DNA of 64,000 nt, from NCBI GenBank assembly GCA_905182755.1, contig CAJJCS010000005.1:284640-348639 (forward strand). Direction: 5' to 3'. The notes under the pieces were generated by a model that worked only from the letters and a program-made list of their open reading frames with translations, was not told where the DNA came from and made no database searches. The first letter of the stretch is position 1, and each line of letters starts with the position of its first letter. Below are positions 1 to 7,886 of the stretch, piece after piece. A program made the position numbers and the translations under genes. Origin of the DNA: Aequorivita sp. HC6-5. Its GTDB lineage: Bacteria > Bacteroidota > Bacteroidia > Flavobacteriales > Flavobacteriaceae.

Positions 1-30
1 GGTATTTCTTCCATTTTTAGGCAATTTTCG

Positions 31-70
31 TTCATTTTCGTTCATTTTCGTTCATTTTCGTTCATTTTCA
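31..70. repeat. 10-bp tandem repeat, four copies
   Basis: Four head-to-tail decamers: the first reads gcaattttcg and the following three are variants of ttcattttcg. The array ends where the last copy changes to ttcattttca. It lies about 90 bp upstream of the promoter of the first lipoprotein gene. No function is evident. Arrays like this can vary in copy number by slippage. Confidence 0.8.
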
Positions 71-159
71 AATTAATCAATCTTGTGTTGATGTATTCAA
101 TAAAATGCTTTTTAAATGGGTTAAAGGGCTTTCTAATGACTGTAGTTTTATGTATCAAA

Positions 160-191
160 TTTGTAACAGTCATTTACATTTATTATATTTG
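160..191 (+). promoter_or_regulatory. Bacteroidota-type promoter of the first lipoprotein gene
   Basis: TTTG at 160-163 and TATATTTG at 184-191 are separated by 20 bp. This matches the -33 TTTG / -7 TAnnTTTG pattern of the Bacteroidota primary sigma factor. Transcription would start near 197, about 20 nt before the ATG at 217. Confidence 0.6.
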
Positions 192-216
192 GATAAACAA
201 TTTAAAAACAAACACT

Positions 217-693
217 ATGAAAAAACTAATCTATTTATTTTTAACAGTACTTATCGTTGCTTGTAGCAGTAATGATGATGGAAATCAAGCAATTCTTGGG
301 TGCACTGACCCACAAGCTGTTAATTACAACACAGATGCAACCGAAGATGATGGAACTTGTCAGTTCTCAATAATTGGAGACTGGACAGTGACTAGTTATA
401 CACTTAGCGACGGTACAAATATCTTGGCACCTTATGACTATATAGACTATACCCTAAATAGTGATAATAGTTATTTTCAATATGTTGGTGTTTCTGAGAC
501 TGGAGACAAACTTATATTCACTGGAACCTATACAATAGGAGGCTCTAATAATTCTACTTTAACTTTTTATGATGATAGTACTGGATTAATAACAGTATCT
601 ACGATAGTTGGTATTAGTTCAACAACTCTTGAACTAACTTTTGATGTGCCCGATAGTACCTTAACAGGAAACATTCGATTAGTTAGATATTAA
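217..693 (+). CDS. Lipoprotein with lipocalin-like C-terminal domain
   Basis: A 158-residue secreted lipoprotein. I chose the ATG at 217 because it gives a clean signal peptide (MKKLIYLFLTVLIVACSS) with a lipobox Cys at residue 16. The open frame extends upstream to 85, but that part would precede the signal peptide and overlaps the promoter. After the lipobox comes a short Asp/Asn-rich Cys-bounded motif (GCTDPQAVNYN...DGTC), common in surface proteins of this phylum. A beta-rich domain beginning IIGDWTVTSYTLSDG then resembles lipocalin-like domains. The ligand is unknown. The gene stands alone under its own promoter. Confidence 0.7.
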   Translation: MKKLIYLFLTVLIVACSSNDDGNQAILGCTDPQAVNYNTDATEDDGTCQFSIIGDWTVTSYTLSDGTNILAPYDYIDYTLNSDNSYFQYVGVSETGDKLIFTGTYTIGGSNNSTLTFYDDSTGLITVSTIVGISSTTLELTFDVPDSTLTGNIRLVRY

Positions 694-792
694 CCCTCAA
701 TACCAAACCCTTGCAGAAATGTGAGAGTTTTCTGTATCAAACGAGGCGAAACCGAAAAGCCTTACGATTAGGAAAGTTTAAATAATTAACAA

Positions 793-1251
793 ATGATTAA
801 AAAAAATTACCTCAAAATGACGGCTATTTTTATGGCTTCAACATTTCTTTTTTCAAGTTGTGCTTCTATTGTAAGCAAAAGTAGTTATCCGATATCAATT
901 AATAGTGCTCCGAGCGAAGCCAAAATTGTTATTAAAGATAAAAAAGGAATCGAAATTTTCTCTGGACAAACACCTGCAAATATAAAACTAAAAGCTGGAA
1001 GCGGATTTTTTGGAAAAGCACGATACCAAGTGACTTTCGCGAAAAATGGTTATGACACAAAAACTGTTCCAGTGGAATTTAAACTTGATGGTTGGTATTT
1101 TGGAAACATACTTTTAGGTGGACTTATAGGTATGTTAATAGTTGACCCTGCGACTGGAGCAATGTATAAATTGGAAACTGAATTCTTAAATGAAACTTTG
1201 GTACAATCTACCGCAAGTGTACAAGAATTGGGAATGAAGATGATAATTTAA
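793..1251 (+). CDS. PEGA-like lipoprotein
   Basis: A 152-residue lipoprotein with signal peptide and lipobox FLFSSCAS. The central part (SINSAPSEAKIVIKDKKG...SGQTPANIKLKAG) looks like a PEGA-type beta-sandwich repeat, a cell-surface module. It is followed by a hydrophobic stretch (FGNILLGGLIGMLIVDPATGAMYKL) typical of short Bacteroidota lipoproteins of this group. The last 15 or so residues (after NETL) may not be native: the frame runs straight into a sulfatase remnant that is read in another frame from about 1236, so the original 3' end may have been replaced at a recombination junction. Confidence 0.65.
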   Translation: MIKKNYLKMTAIFMASTFLFSSCASIVSKSSYPISINSAPSEAKIVIKDKKGIEIFSGQTPANIKLKAGSGFFGKARYQVTFAKNGYDTKTVPVEFKLDGWYFGNILLGGLIGMLIVDPATGAMYKLETEFLNETLVQSTASVQELGMKMII

Positions 1252-1583
1252 TAACTAGCTCAGACTTGTTTGCAACTATTGCTCAAATAGCTGGAAGCCC
1301 AACTTCAGAAATAAATGACAGCAAGAGTTTTCAGCCTCTTTTTACTGAGCCATCAAAAATTCGTAACTTTCAATATTCAGAATTGAATAATGGCACGAAT
1401 AATATCTGGACAATAAGTAACGGAGAATATAAATTATTTGTATTTGCCAATGGAAATGAAGAAATGTATAACCTATCATTAGACCCTTACGAAGAAAATG
1501 ATTTGCTATTAGGGACTTTGAACACTATGCAGCAAACTGCTAAAACTGAATTAGAAAACGAATTATTAGAAATAAGACAATAA
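1236..1583 (+). pseudogene. C-terminal remnant of a sulfatase-type hydrolase
   Basis: Reading in the frame that ends at the TAA at 1581, about 115 residues are recognisable as the end of an arylsulfatase/alkaline-phosphatase superfamily enzyme. DLFATIAQIAG is the usual segment before the C-terminal subdomain. YKLFVFANGNEEMYNLSLDPYEENDLL is the characteristic tail that ends sulfatases. The catalytic N-terminal part (the C/S-x-P-x-R formylglycine site) is absent, and upstream the frame runs into the lipoprotein gene. The fragment could not be a working enzyme. It marks a past deletion or recombination. Confidence 0.6.
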
Positions 1584-1920
1584 CTGGGTACAACACCGTG
1601 TGTAATCAATTGCTTGTAAATATTTTTGAGATTCAGATATACAAAACCACAGGGTTATAGTGTGTTTTAAGAAGACTACCCCTCAAAAGAAAACCGATAT
1701 TTTAAGAGATAGGGAGTCAGAAATAAAATAATTTTCTCAGAGTTTTTGAAGTTTTTACTGCCAGTTTTACTGCCAGTTATAACCCTTTTACTGGCAATTT
1801 TTGATATATTTGAATTATAACCATGGTTGATAATAACAATCTAGAGTTAAGATTATGTATAAGTATACCACTTCATGATTCTCTTGAAACAAAGACTACC
1901 ATTGAGTTTAAAGCAAAAAA

Positions 1921-1946
1921 AAGAGTAACCATTTCTGATTACTCTT
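1921..1946 (-). terminator. Hairpin terminator behind the partial tRNA copy
   Basis: AAGAGTAA (1921-1928) pairs with TTACTCTT (1939-1946). Read on the minus strand it is followed by a run of T (complement of 1915-1920). It sits just downstream, in minus-strand sense, of the partial tRNA-fMet 3' end, exactly as the 2091-2117 hairpin follows the intact tRNA. Confidence 0.6.
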
Positions 1947-1948
1947 GT

Positions 1949-1967
1949 AGTAGCGGGAACTGGATTC
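1949..1967 (-). repeat. Partial copy of the tRNA-fMet 3' end
   Basis: Positions 1949-1964 are identical to 2121-2136, which is the 3' end of the intact tRNA gene, and 18 of 19 positions match up to 1967. The rest of the tRNA body is missing here. Either this is a decayed second tRNA gene with its own terminator, or it is the distal attachment site left by an element that once integrated at the tRNA 3' end. Confidence 0.6.
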
Positions 1968-2090
1968 ATTGCTTCACGTTGTTTCGCAATGGGCCAAAGA
2001 AAAAAACAGCCCAAAGAAACTCCGATTGCTTTGCAATCTAAATTTTTATTTTGTTCTCAAGAAGATGCAAGCATCACTTGATTCCAAATA

Positions 2091-2117
2091 AAAACTCCTT
2101 GATTTCTCAAGGAGTTT
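2091..2117 (-). terminator. Terminator of the tRNA-fMet gene
   Basis: AAACTCCTTGA (2092-2102) pairs with TCAAGGAGTTT (2107-2117) across a 4-nt loop. In minus-strand sense the hairpin follows the tRNA 3' end by 5 nt and runs into TTTTTATTT. Confidence 0.75.
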
Positions 2118-2122
2118 CTTAG

Positions 2123-2195
<73 letters not shown>

Positions 2196-2394
2196 ATATG
2201 TATCTTCAAGGAGTGTGGTTTTAATGCCAACTTACTACCTCTCTGGGCTAAGCCCGCGATGTGAAACAAAATAAATTACTTAGCTTTTAACTCTCGGGTC
2301 ATAATACCGATAAACTTATTTTGGACTGCAAATATACAATGCTTTTTAGATTTAGCAAGTACTTATAATATAAAAAAACAAAATATTAATTAAA
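2196..2394. other. Intergenic, possible tRNA-like debris
   Basis: No protein gene. On the minus strand, the complement of 2234-2259 begins cgcgggcttagcccagag, like a tRNA 5' half. The complement of about 2293-2318 resembles an anticodon arm with a CCCGA stem side. These do not assemble into a cloverleaf in the correct order, so I treat them as possible decayed tRNA sequence only. Confidence 0.3.
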
Positions 2395-2574
2395 TTATTG
2401 CTCGATGGGCGCTGCATCAAACCCCTCTAGTTCCATGGCCTGGAAGGTAGTAGTAACCTGGATTGGATTACAACAAACCTCACAATCTTCAACGTAACTA
2501 GAACTAACAGAGGGATCTAGTAACATAGAAATTTCTTCCCAGCAGTATGGGCATTGAAAATGATGTTCGTACAT
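2395..2574 (-). CDS. CPXCG-motif cysteine-rich small protein
   Basis: A 59-residue protein beginning MYEHHFQCPYCWEEISMLLD. A second cysteine group (EDCEVCCNPI) lies around residues 30-36. The CPYC and CEVC pairs form a probable zinc ribbon. The length and both motifs match the family of small CPXCG-containing proteins found in many Bacteroidota and Proteobacteria, whose function is unknown. It starts 41 bp downstream of the ABC-F gene stop on the same strand and may be co-transcribed with it. Confidence 0.75.
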   Translation of the reverse strand: MYEHHFQCPYCWEEISMLLDPSVSSSYVEDCEVCCNPIQVTTTFQAMELEGFDAAPIEQ

Positions 2575-2614
2575 ATTAAAATTTCAGGTTTTTAAATATT
2601 TTTACGCAAATAAA

Positions 2615-4531
2615 CTACAGCAAGCCTTCCAATTGCTCAGAGACAAGCTCCCACTGTTTCATAGCTTCTTCCAACTCCTTTTTCTTGCCCTGATAAGAGT
2701 CAAAGAAATTTGGCTGTGCTATGGTAGCCTCATAATTTAAAGCCAGTTCAAGGTCTATCTCTTTAATTTCTCGCTCTAGTTTATTAATGTTTGCCTCAAT
2801 TTTACTTAGCCTGTTGGTTAATGACTTTTGCTTTTTTTGATCCTTGTAAGATTGTTTACCAGAGCTAGCTTTGCTTGTTTGTGTATTTGCAACAACCGTG
2901 CGTTTTTCTGCCTCTCGCAAGTTTTGAAGATCACGCTGCTCCAAAAAATACTCTATATCTCCCAGATACTCTTTAATTTTATGATCCTTAAACTCATATA
3001 CCTTGTCTGTGAGGCCTTGCAAGAAATCTCTATCATGGCTCACCAGTAGTAAGGTCCCTTCAAACTTCATTAGAGCATCTTTTAGTACGTTTTTAGATTT
3101 AATATCTAAGTGGTTGGTAGGCTCATCCATCACCAAGACATTAAAAGGCTGCAGCAATAATTTTGCCAAGGCCAAACGGTTACGCTCTCCCCCACTTAAA
3201 ACCCGAACGTATTTTTCTGCCTCATCTCCTCTAAACAAAAAAGAACCTAGTATGTTTCTAACCAAAGGTCTTGTGCGCTCATCTGCGGCGTCCAACATAG
3301 TATCTTCTACCGTTTTGGTGCCGTCTAGATAATCTGCTTGGTTTTGTGCGAAATATCCAATCTGGACATTGTGCCCTAAATTCATGGCGCCAGAGTATTT
3401 GATTTCATCTACAATAATCTTAGCCAGGGTAGATTTCCCTTGCCCGTTCTGTCCTACAAAAGCTATTTTGGTATCTCGCTCTACACGTAAATCAATACCA
3501 CGTAACACCTGGGTATCTCCATAGCTTTTTGATATGTTTTCTGCTTCTATAACCACCTTTCCAGGTATCACACTTACCGGAAATGTTAAGGACATCACAC
3601 TGTTGTCATCCTCATCCACTTCTATTCTGTCAATCTTGTCAAGTTTTTTAATCAGAGACTGGGCCATGGTTGCTTTACTGGCCTTGGCTCTAAACTTCTC
3701 AATTAACTTTTCTGTTTGCTCAATTTGTTTTTGCTGATTTTTTTGAGAAGCCAATTGCTGCTCTCTTAGTTCTTGACGTTGCACCAAATACTTGGTATAT
3801 GGTTTGTTGTAATCATAAATTTTACCCAGTGAAATCTCAATGGTTCTATTGGTTACATTATCCAAGAACATTTTATCGTGACTCACCACCACAACAGCCC
3901 CTGCATAATTTTTCAAAAACTCTTCTAACCACAAAATAGATTCTATATCAAGGTGGTTGGTAGGCTCATCCAGAAGTAAAATATCATTGTTTTGAAGTAA
4001 TAGTTTTGCAAGCTCAATACGCATACGCCACCCTCCAGAAAAGGTTTCTGTGACTTTATTAAAATCTTCTCGCTGAAATCCTAAACCCTGTAAAATACGC
4101 TCTGTCTCCCCTTGGTAATTGTAACCCCCCAGTATCTCATATTGATGCTGTACATCGTTTAGATCTATCATGAGCTGGTTATAACTAGCACTTTCATAGT
4201 CTTCTCTGGTGGCTAGCTGGGTATTTATTTCCTCTAGTTGCCCTTCCAGTTTTTTTATTTCTATAAAAGCCTCGTAAGATTCCTGGAGTACCGTTTTACC
4301 TTTGGTGAAATCAATATCTTGTTTTAAAAAACCAATAGACACGTCCTTATCCATGGCTATAGCGCCCTGATCATATTCCTGTTCTCCAGATATTATTTTA
4401 AGTAAGGTAGATTTCCCGGCGCCGTTTTTACCTACAAGACCCACGCGGGTTCCTCCAGAGAGCTGAAAGGTGATTTTTTCAAACAAATAGGTTCCTTGAA
4501 AAGAAACTGATAGATTGTGTATATTAAGCAT
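2615..4531 (-). CDS. ABC-F family ATPase
   Basis: A 638-residue protein with two ABC ATPase domains on one chain and no membrane segments, the layout of ABC-F ribosome-associated factors (Uup/YheS/EttA group). The first Walker A is GKNGAGKST (residues 34-42), with signature FSGGW and Walker B/D-loop LLLDEPTNHLD. The second half has GQNGQGKST, SGGERNRLALAKLL and VMDEPTNHLD. The linker between the domains is charged and helical. A C-terminal coiled coil (about 560-638) resembles that of Uup. Family members act on translating ribosomes. The exact subfamily cannot be fixed by reading alone. Confidence 0.9.
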   Translation of the reverse strand: MLNIHNLSVSFQGTYLFEKITFQLSGGTRVGLVGKNGAGKSTLLKIISGEQEYDQGAIAMDKDVSIGFLKQDIDFTKGKTVLQESYEAFIEIKKLEGQLEEINTQLATREDYESASYNQLMIDLNDVQHQYEILGGYNYQGETERILQGLGFQREDFNKVTETFSGGWRMRIELAKLLLQNNDILLLDEPTNHLDIESILWLEEFLKNYAGAVVVVSHDKMFLDNVTNRTIEISLGKIYDYNKPYTKYLVQRQELREQQLASQKNQQKQIEQTEKLIEKFRAKASKATMAQSLIKKLDKIDRIEVDEDDNSVMSLTFPVSVIPGKVVIEAENISKSYGDTQVLRGIDLRVERDTKIAFVGQNGQGKSTLAKIIVDEIKYSGAMNLGHNVQIGYFAQNQADYLDGTKTVEDTMLDAADERTRPLVRNILGSFLFRGDEAEKYVRVLSGGERNRLALAKLLLQPFNVLVMDEPTNHLDIKSKNVLKDALMKFEGTLLLVSHDRDFLQGLTDKVYEFKDHKIKEYLGDIEYFLEQRDLQNLREAEKRTVVANTQTSKASSGKQSYKDQKKQKSLTNRLSKIEANINKLEREIKEIDLELALNYEATIAQPNFFDSYQGKKKELEEAMKQWELVSEQLEGLL

Positions 4532-4622
4532 AGTTTATTTTGATAACATCTTGAAATAAATGCGCTATTTCAGTTTGCAAAGATGCTTATTTTTGTAGTG
4601 GAAAAAAAACAAAATTGGTGCT

Positions 4623-4994
4623 ATGAAAGGGAATAAAATCTACAGTATTTTTACAGGTAAATGTCCCATTTGCCACAGTGGTAAAATGTACAAGAACAAT
4701 AAAGTGTATAGCATTTCTCAAAGCTTAAAAATGCATGAGCGCTGCTCGCATTGTAAGACCAAATTTAAAATAGAGCCTTTCTTTTTCTATGGAGCCATGT
4801 ATGTGAGTTATGGCGTGGGTATTGCCGTTGCGGTGGCCGCCTTCACTGTTGCACATGGCATGATTGGCCTTGGATTAAAAGCCTCTTTTATTGCCATTGT
4901 AACAACTCTTATTGTAATGTCTCCACTAATTACTAGAGTGTCAAGAAATATTTGGATCAATCTTTTCCTTTCTTTTGATAAAAGCAAAGTGTAA
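4623..4994 (+). CDS. DUF983 family membrane protein
   Basis: A 123-residue protein. The N-terminus carries two CxxC pairs (C14/C17 in GKCPICHSGK and C41/C44 in ERCSHCKTKF), a likely zinc-binding ribbon. Two hydrophobic helices follow (about 55-80 and 85-105). This matches DUF983, a small inner-membrane family of unknown role. TATTTTTG at 4588-4595 could be its -7 promoter element. The gene converges on the FAD oxidoreductase with 11 bp between the stops. Confidence 0.85.
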   Translation: MKGNKIYSIFTGKCPICHSGKMYKNNKVYSISQSLKMHERCSHCKTKFKIEPFFFYGAMYVSYGVGIAVAVAAFTVAHGMIGLGLKASFIAIVTTLIVMSPLITRVSRNIWINLFLSFDKSKV

Positions 4995-5005
4995 AACGTT
5001 GGGCC

Positions 5006-6073
5006 TTATAAGGCAAACCTCTTGATATCAATTATTTCTGGGATAGGGACATCATGCTCTAAATAACGATACAAATGTGCCGCTAGTTGGGGAGCCATTG
5101 TAAGCCCGCGCGTACCCAACCCATTTAAAAAAGAAACGCTCTTTGTGTTTTGCAAACAACCAACAAGTGGTTTTCTATCTTTTACCGTTGGGCGTATTCC
5201 TGTTACTTGATCTACAACACTAAAATCACAAGAAATCATTTTGCTGAGTTTTTCTGAAATTTCCTCACAAGCCCCCAAGGTGGTGTGTGAAGAATAATCA
5301 TCCCGCCCATAACTGGCACCTACCTTATACAAATCATCACCCAGAGGGATAATCATAACAGGACCCTTTAAAATAGCCTCACTTTGTAACTCGGGAGCCT
5401 TAATAATAATATACTCTCCTTTATTTCCAACAAAAACCTTTTTCCCATTTGGGGAAACATCTATTGTAAAATAAGGGTTATGCACTACCCCAGACCCCTC
5501 CGCAAAAACAATTTTTGTTGCCTTTATATCTTTGTATTGCACGGCTGTTTTAGTAACTACCAACTCCTGGTAATCAAACTGGGCTTCAATAAATTGATCG
5601 TGGTTTTTTAAAAAGTCTTGATAGGTCTTTAGTAACCCATAGGGCTTCATAATGTTGGCCTGTATAACGGCGCCCAGACCAAAAGAGGCGCTAATGGCTG
5701 TATTGTTGTTTTTTAAAATTTCGGGAGATAGAAACCTAGACAAAATCTCTTTATCACTGGCCACCATCCAGTTATTTTGCTCCTCAACGCTAGCTAAAAT
5801 TCTGTGAATGGCTACCCCAGATAGTACTTGTTGGCCAATATCCCTAGCCAAAGACTCATAAAAGGTTGCGGCTTTTAAAACAAACTCAACAGTGTTCCAG
5901 GCCGGTGTGAAACGCTTTAAGACCGTTGGGTTTAAAACGCCTCCAGAGGCCTTTGTAGCCCCTTGTTTAGGACTGTCAATAACCACGAAAGATTTGCCGT
6001 GATCACGCAAGGTTTTAGAGAACACTAACCCTGCTATACCCATACCAACAATAATGTAGTCTACATTTTTCAC
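5006..6073 (-). CDS. FAD-dependent oxidoreductase (DAO family)
   Basis: A 355-residue enzyme with an N-terminal Rossmann motif (VDYIIVGMGIAGL) for FAD. The overall layout is that of the D-amino-acid oxidase/glycine oxidase superfamily: VDSPKQGATKASGGVLNP early in the chain, and near the C-terminus NGLGTRGLTMAPQLAAHL, the usual second FAD contact. It is soluble, with no signal peptide. The substrate cannot be deduced. Related genes in flavobacteria are annotated only as NAD(P)/FAD-dependent oxidoreductases. The upstream Omp28-type gene ends in its own terminator, so this gene is probably transcribed alone. Confidence 0.85.
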   Translation of the reverse strand: MKNVDYIIVGMGIAGLVFSKTLRDHGKSFVVIDSPKQGATKASGGVLNPTVLKRFTPAWNTVEFVLKAATFYESLARDIGQQVLSGVAIHRILASVEEQNNWMVASDKEILSRFLSPEILKNNNTAISASFGLGAVIQANIMKPYGLLKTYQDFLKNHDQFIEAQFDYQELVVTKTAVQYKDIKATKIVFAEGSGVVHNPYFTIDVSPNGKKVFVGNKGEYIIIKAPELQSEAILKGPVMIIPLGDDLYKVGASYGRDDYSSHTTLGACEEISEKLSKMISCDFSVVDQVTGIRPTVKDRKPLVGCLQNTKSVSFLNGLGTRGLTMAPQLAAHLYRYLEHDVPIPEIIDIKRFAL

Positions 6074-6100
6074 GCTGTAAAGATACTAGTATAGGCCATA

Positions 6101-6134
6101 AAAAAAACCGAAAACAAGAGTTTCGGTTTTTTTT
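6101..6134 (-). terminator. Terminator of the Omp28-type lipoprotein gene
   Basis: AAAAAAACCGAAA and TTTCGGTTTTTTTT form a stem around a 7-nt loop, with A and T runs on either side. It lies 25 bp past the stop of the gene at 6159-7217. Confidence 0.85.
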
Positions 6135-6158
6135 AATAATCTTGTAATACAGATTCTT

Positions 6159-7217
6159 TTACTGGTAGGCAACAACATCGTTAATTGGTCCAACCTGAGC
6201 GTTGTAGGCAAGATTATCTGCAGAAACATACATGGCAATTAATGTTAAGTTTTCCTTGACATAATCTGCAGGAATTGTACTGTTATAGGTAACAGAATAT
6301 TCTTCAAGCGCGCCAGCTGCGGCAATATCATCACCAAGGGGTGCAGATAAAGACATGCGCAAGGTATGGTTGTGCTCAAAGTTTGGTATGGGGTTTCCTA
6401 AACCAAAATAAGGGCTCGTTTGATCTTCATTGTAGTAGTTTTCTTGATCGTACAAAATACCATCTTCAAGTAAATACACCACAAGTTTATCTCCACTATT
6501 AATACCCGTCTGAGAAACAACATTTACTTGTGTAATTAATTGATCCCCTTCTAGAGAGGATGTAAAAGACACAGAAGAAGTGGTATCACTACCAGCATTT
6601 TCTAGTGCATCTGAGATGAAATAAGGTGCAAACCAAAATTGGGACCTATCAATACGTGCTTGTGGCAATCCATCTATCTCAAATGCGTCTCTAAGAATTT
6701 CAACATCGTCAAAATGCATTGGGTCTGGGTTAGAATTGGCTGTGATATGAATAGCAACAATCGCTAAATCATCACTCTGCAGAGAAGCCTCCTCAATGGC
6801 AGCAGCCACACTTGGGCAAAAGCCGCACCAGGTTCCTGTGTAGTCTTCCAAAACCACTTTACGCTTTGGGATAATCACACTAAAGCTCTCTGGAGTTGTA
6901 GTAACTAGAACTCCATCCAGATCATAGGTTGCATAGGCCACAAAATCGCCCACCTCGCTTGAGGAAAATACATTTCCATCAATTGCCTGCCCATCTACAT
7001 AAAACTGAGCCTGTGCAGTTACATCAACACCTGTTTGTGTTATCACTGTAAAGGGTATCTCTTGGTTTCTAAGGGATGCAGGTCTTACAAAATTCTGGAC
7101 GGTAATCTCTGTAGTATCTTCTCCTAGAGGCACGTTCTCTTCCGTTCTACTGCACGATACAAAAAGTAGCGTTGCAATAAAAAAGACGCCTGTTAGTACT
7201 AAAATTTTATTTTTCAT
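6159..7217 (-). CDS. Omp28-related lipoprotein with thioredoxin-like motif
   Basis: A 352-residue lipoprotein: signal peptide with lipobox LLFVSCSR, Cys at residue 22. After an Ig-like N-terminal region (about 35-115) comes KVVLEDYTGTWCGFCPS, the thioredoxin-fold start of the Omp28 family, keeping a CxxC pair (CGFC). Omp28 proteins are outer-membrane-associated proteins typical of Bacteroidota. The redox role suggested by CGFC is inference. A TlpA-like thioredoxin is encoded divergently 138 bp away and two more Omp28-type genes lie at 10.5-14 kb, so the neighbourhood is rich in this fold. Confidence 0.85.
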   Translation of the reverse strand: MKNKILVLTGVFFIATLLFVSCSRTEENVPLGEDTTEITVQNFVRPASLRNQEIPFTVITQTGVDVTAQAQFYVDGQAIDGNVFSSSEVGDFVAYATYDLDGVLVTTTPESFSVIIPKRKVVLEDYTGTWCGFCPSVAAAIEEASLQSDDLAIVAIHITANSNPDPMHFDDVEILRDAFEIDGLPQARIDRSQFWFAPYFISDALENAGSDTTSSVSFTSSLEGDQLITQVNVVSQTGINSGDKLVVYLLEDGILYDQENYYNEDQTSPYFGLGNPIPNFEHNHTLRMSLSAPLGDDIAAAGALEEYSVTYNSTIPADYVKENLTLIAMYVSADNLAYNAQVGPINDVVAYQ

Positions 7218-7355
7218 TTCTTTTTCATTTTTTTAACAACACAAATATAACAGATTAATTACCTAACCTAGATTTTGATTACCATGAAATTATCATATAA
7301 CTCTCATAAATTTGTAAAATATTACTAATATTGTTTTAAAATTAAAATCACGAAA

Positions 7356-7841
7356 ATGAAAAACCTTGCATTTATTTTTACCTTATTTTTCTCTGTAGCC
7401 CTAATGGCGCAAAAAGAACTTCCAACGGTTACTCTTACAACCCTTGAGGGAGCCGCTACTAGTATTCAAAAAATGGCCAATAAAGACGGAGTAACTATTG
7501 TATCTCTTTGGGCAACTTGGTGTGTGCCGTGTATTAAAGAACTAGATGCCATAAGCGATATATACCAAGATTGGGTTGAAGAAACTGGTGTTTCTCTAAT
7601 AGCAGTCTCTGTAGATGACAGCAGAACAGTAAAAAGAGTGAAATCTCTAATAAATGGTAAAGGATGGGAGTATGATATCCTTTTAGACACAAACAATGAT
7701 TTAAAAAGAGCGCTAGGGGCATCTTCTATTCCACTAACCATTGTTATTAAAAACAACAAAATTGTGTATAGACATTCTGGATACAATCCAGGGGCAGAGT
7801 ATGAGTTGTATGAAAAAGTAAAAGAATATACTTCAAAATAA
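7356..7841 (+). CDS. Secreted TlpA/ResA-like thioredoxin
   Basis: A 161-residue protein with a cleavable signal peptide (ending near ALMAQ, residue 19) and a thioredoxin fold containing WCVPC (Cys 56 and 59). WATWCVPC is the TlpA/ResA-type active site, and the cis-Pro segment is SSIPLTIVI. It is probably a periplasmic thiol-disulfide reductase. The DUF6029 outer-membrane protein gene follows after 45 bp and is probably in the same transcript, so the thioredoxin may serve that protein or the nearby Omp28-type proteins. The pairing is inference. Confidence 0.88.
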   Translation: MKNLAFIFTLFFSVALMAQKELPTVTLTTLEGAATSIQKMANKDGVTIVSLWATWCVPCIKELDAISDIYQDWVEETGVSLIAVSVDDSRTVKRVKSLINGKGWEYDILLDTNNDLKRALGASSIPLTIVIKNNKIVYRHSGYNPGAEYELYEKVKEYTSK

Positions 7842-7886
7842 TAGTGTTAGATACTTCTAATAAAATCACATAAAATTTCAACAATT

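Larger units (their letters stand above)
1584..2090. other. Intergenic stretch with a cassette-type motif and tRNA debris
   Basis: No convincing gene. Directly after the sulfatase remnant lies ggtacaacaccgtgtgtaat (1587-1606) followed by caattgctt. From memory this resembles a short sequence that recurs between cassette-like genes in Flavobacteriia genomes. At 1756-1795 a phrase like tactgccagttttactgcc is repeated. From 1921 on there is a hairpin and a partial copy of a tRNA 3' end, listed separately. An open frame at 1823-2041 crosses these elements and is rejected as a gene. Confidence 0.5.

Noticed and set aside
1823..2041. Open frame of 72 codons on the plus strand
   Set aside because: It runs through a terminator hairpin and the partial tRNA 3' end, has no ribosome site or family resemblance, and is a by-product of those elements.
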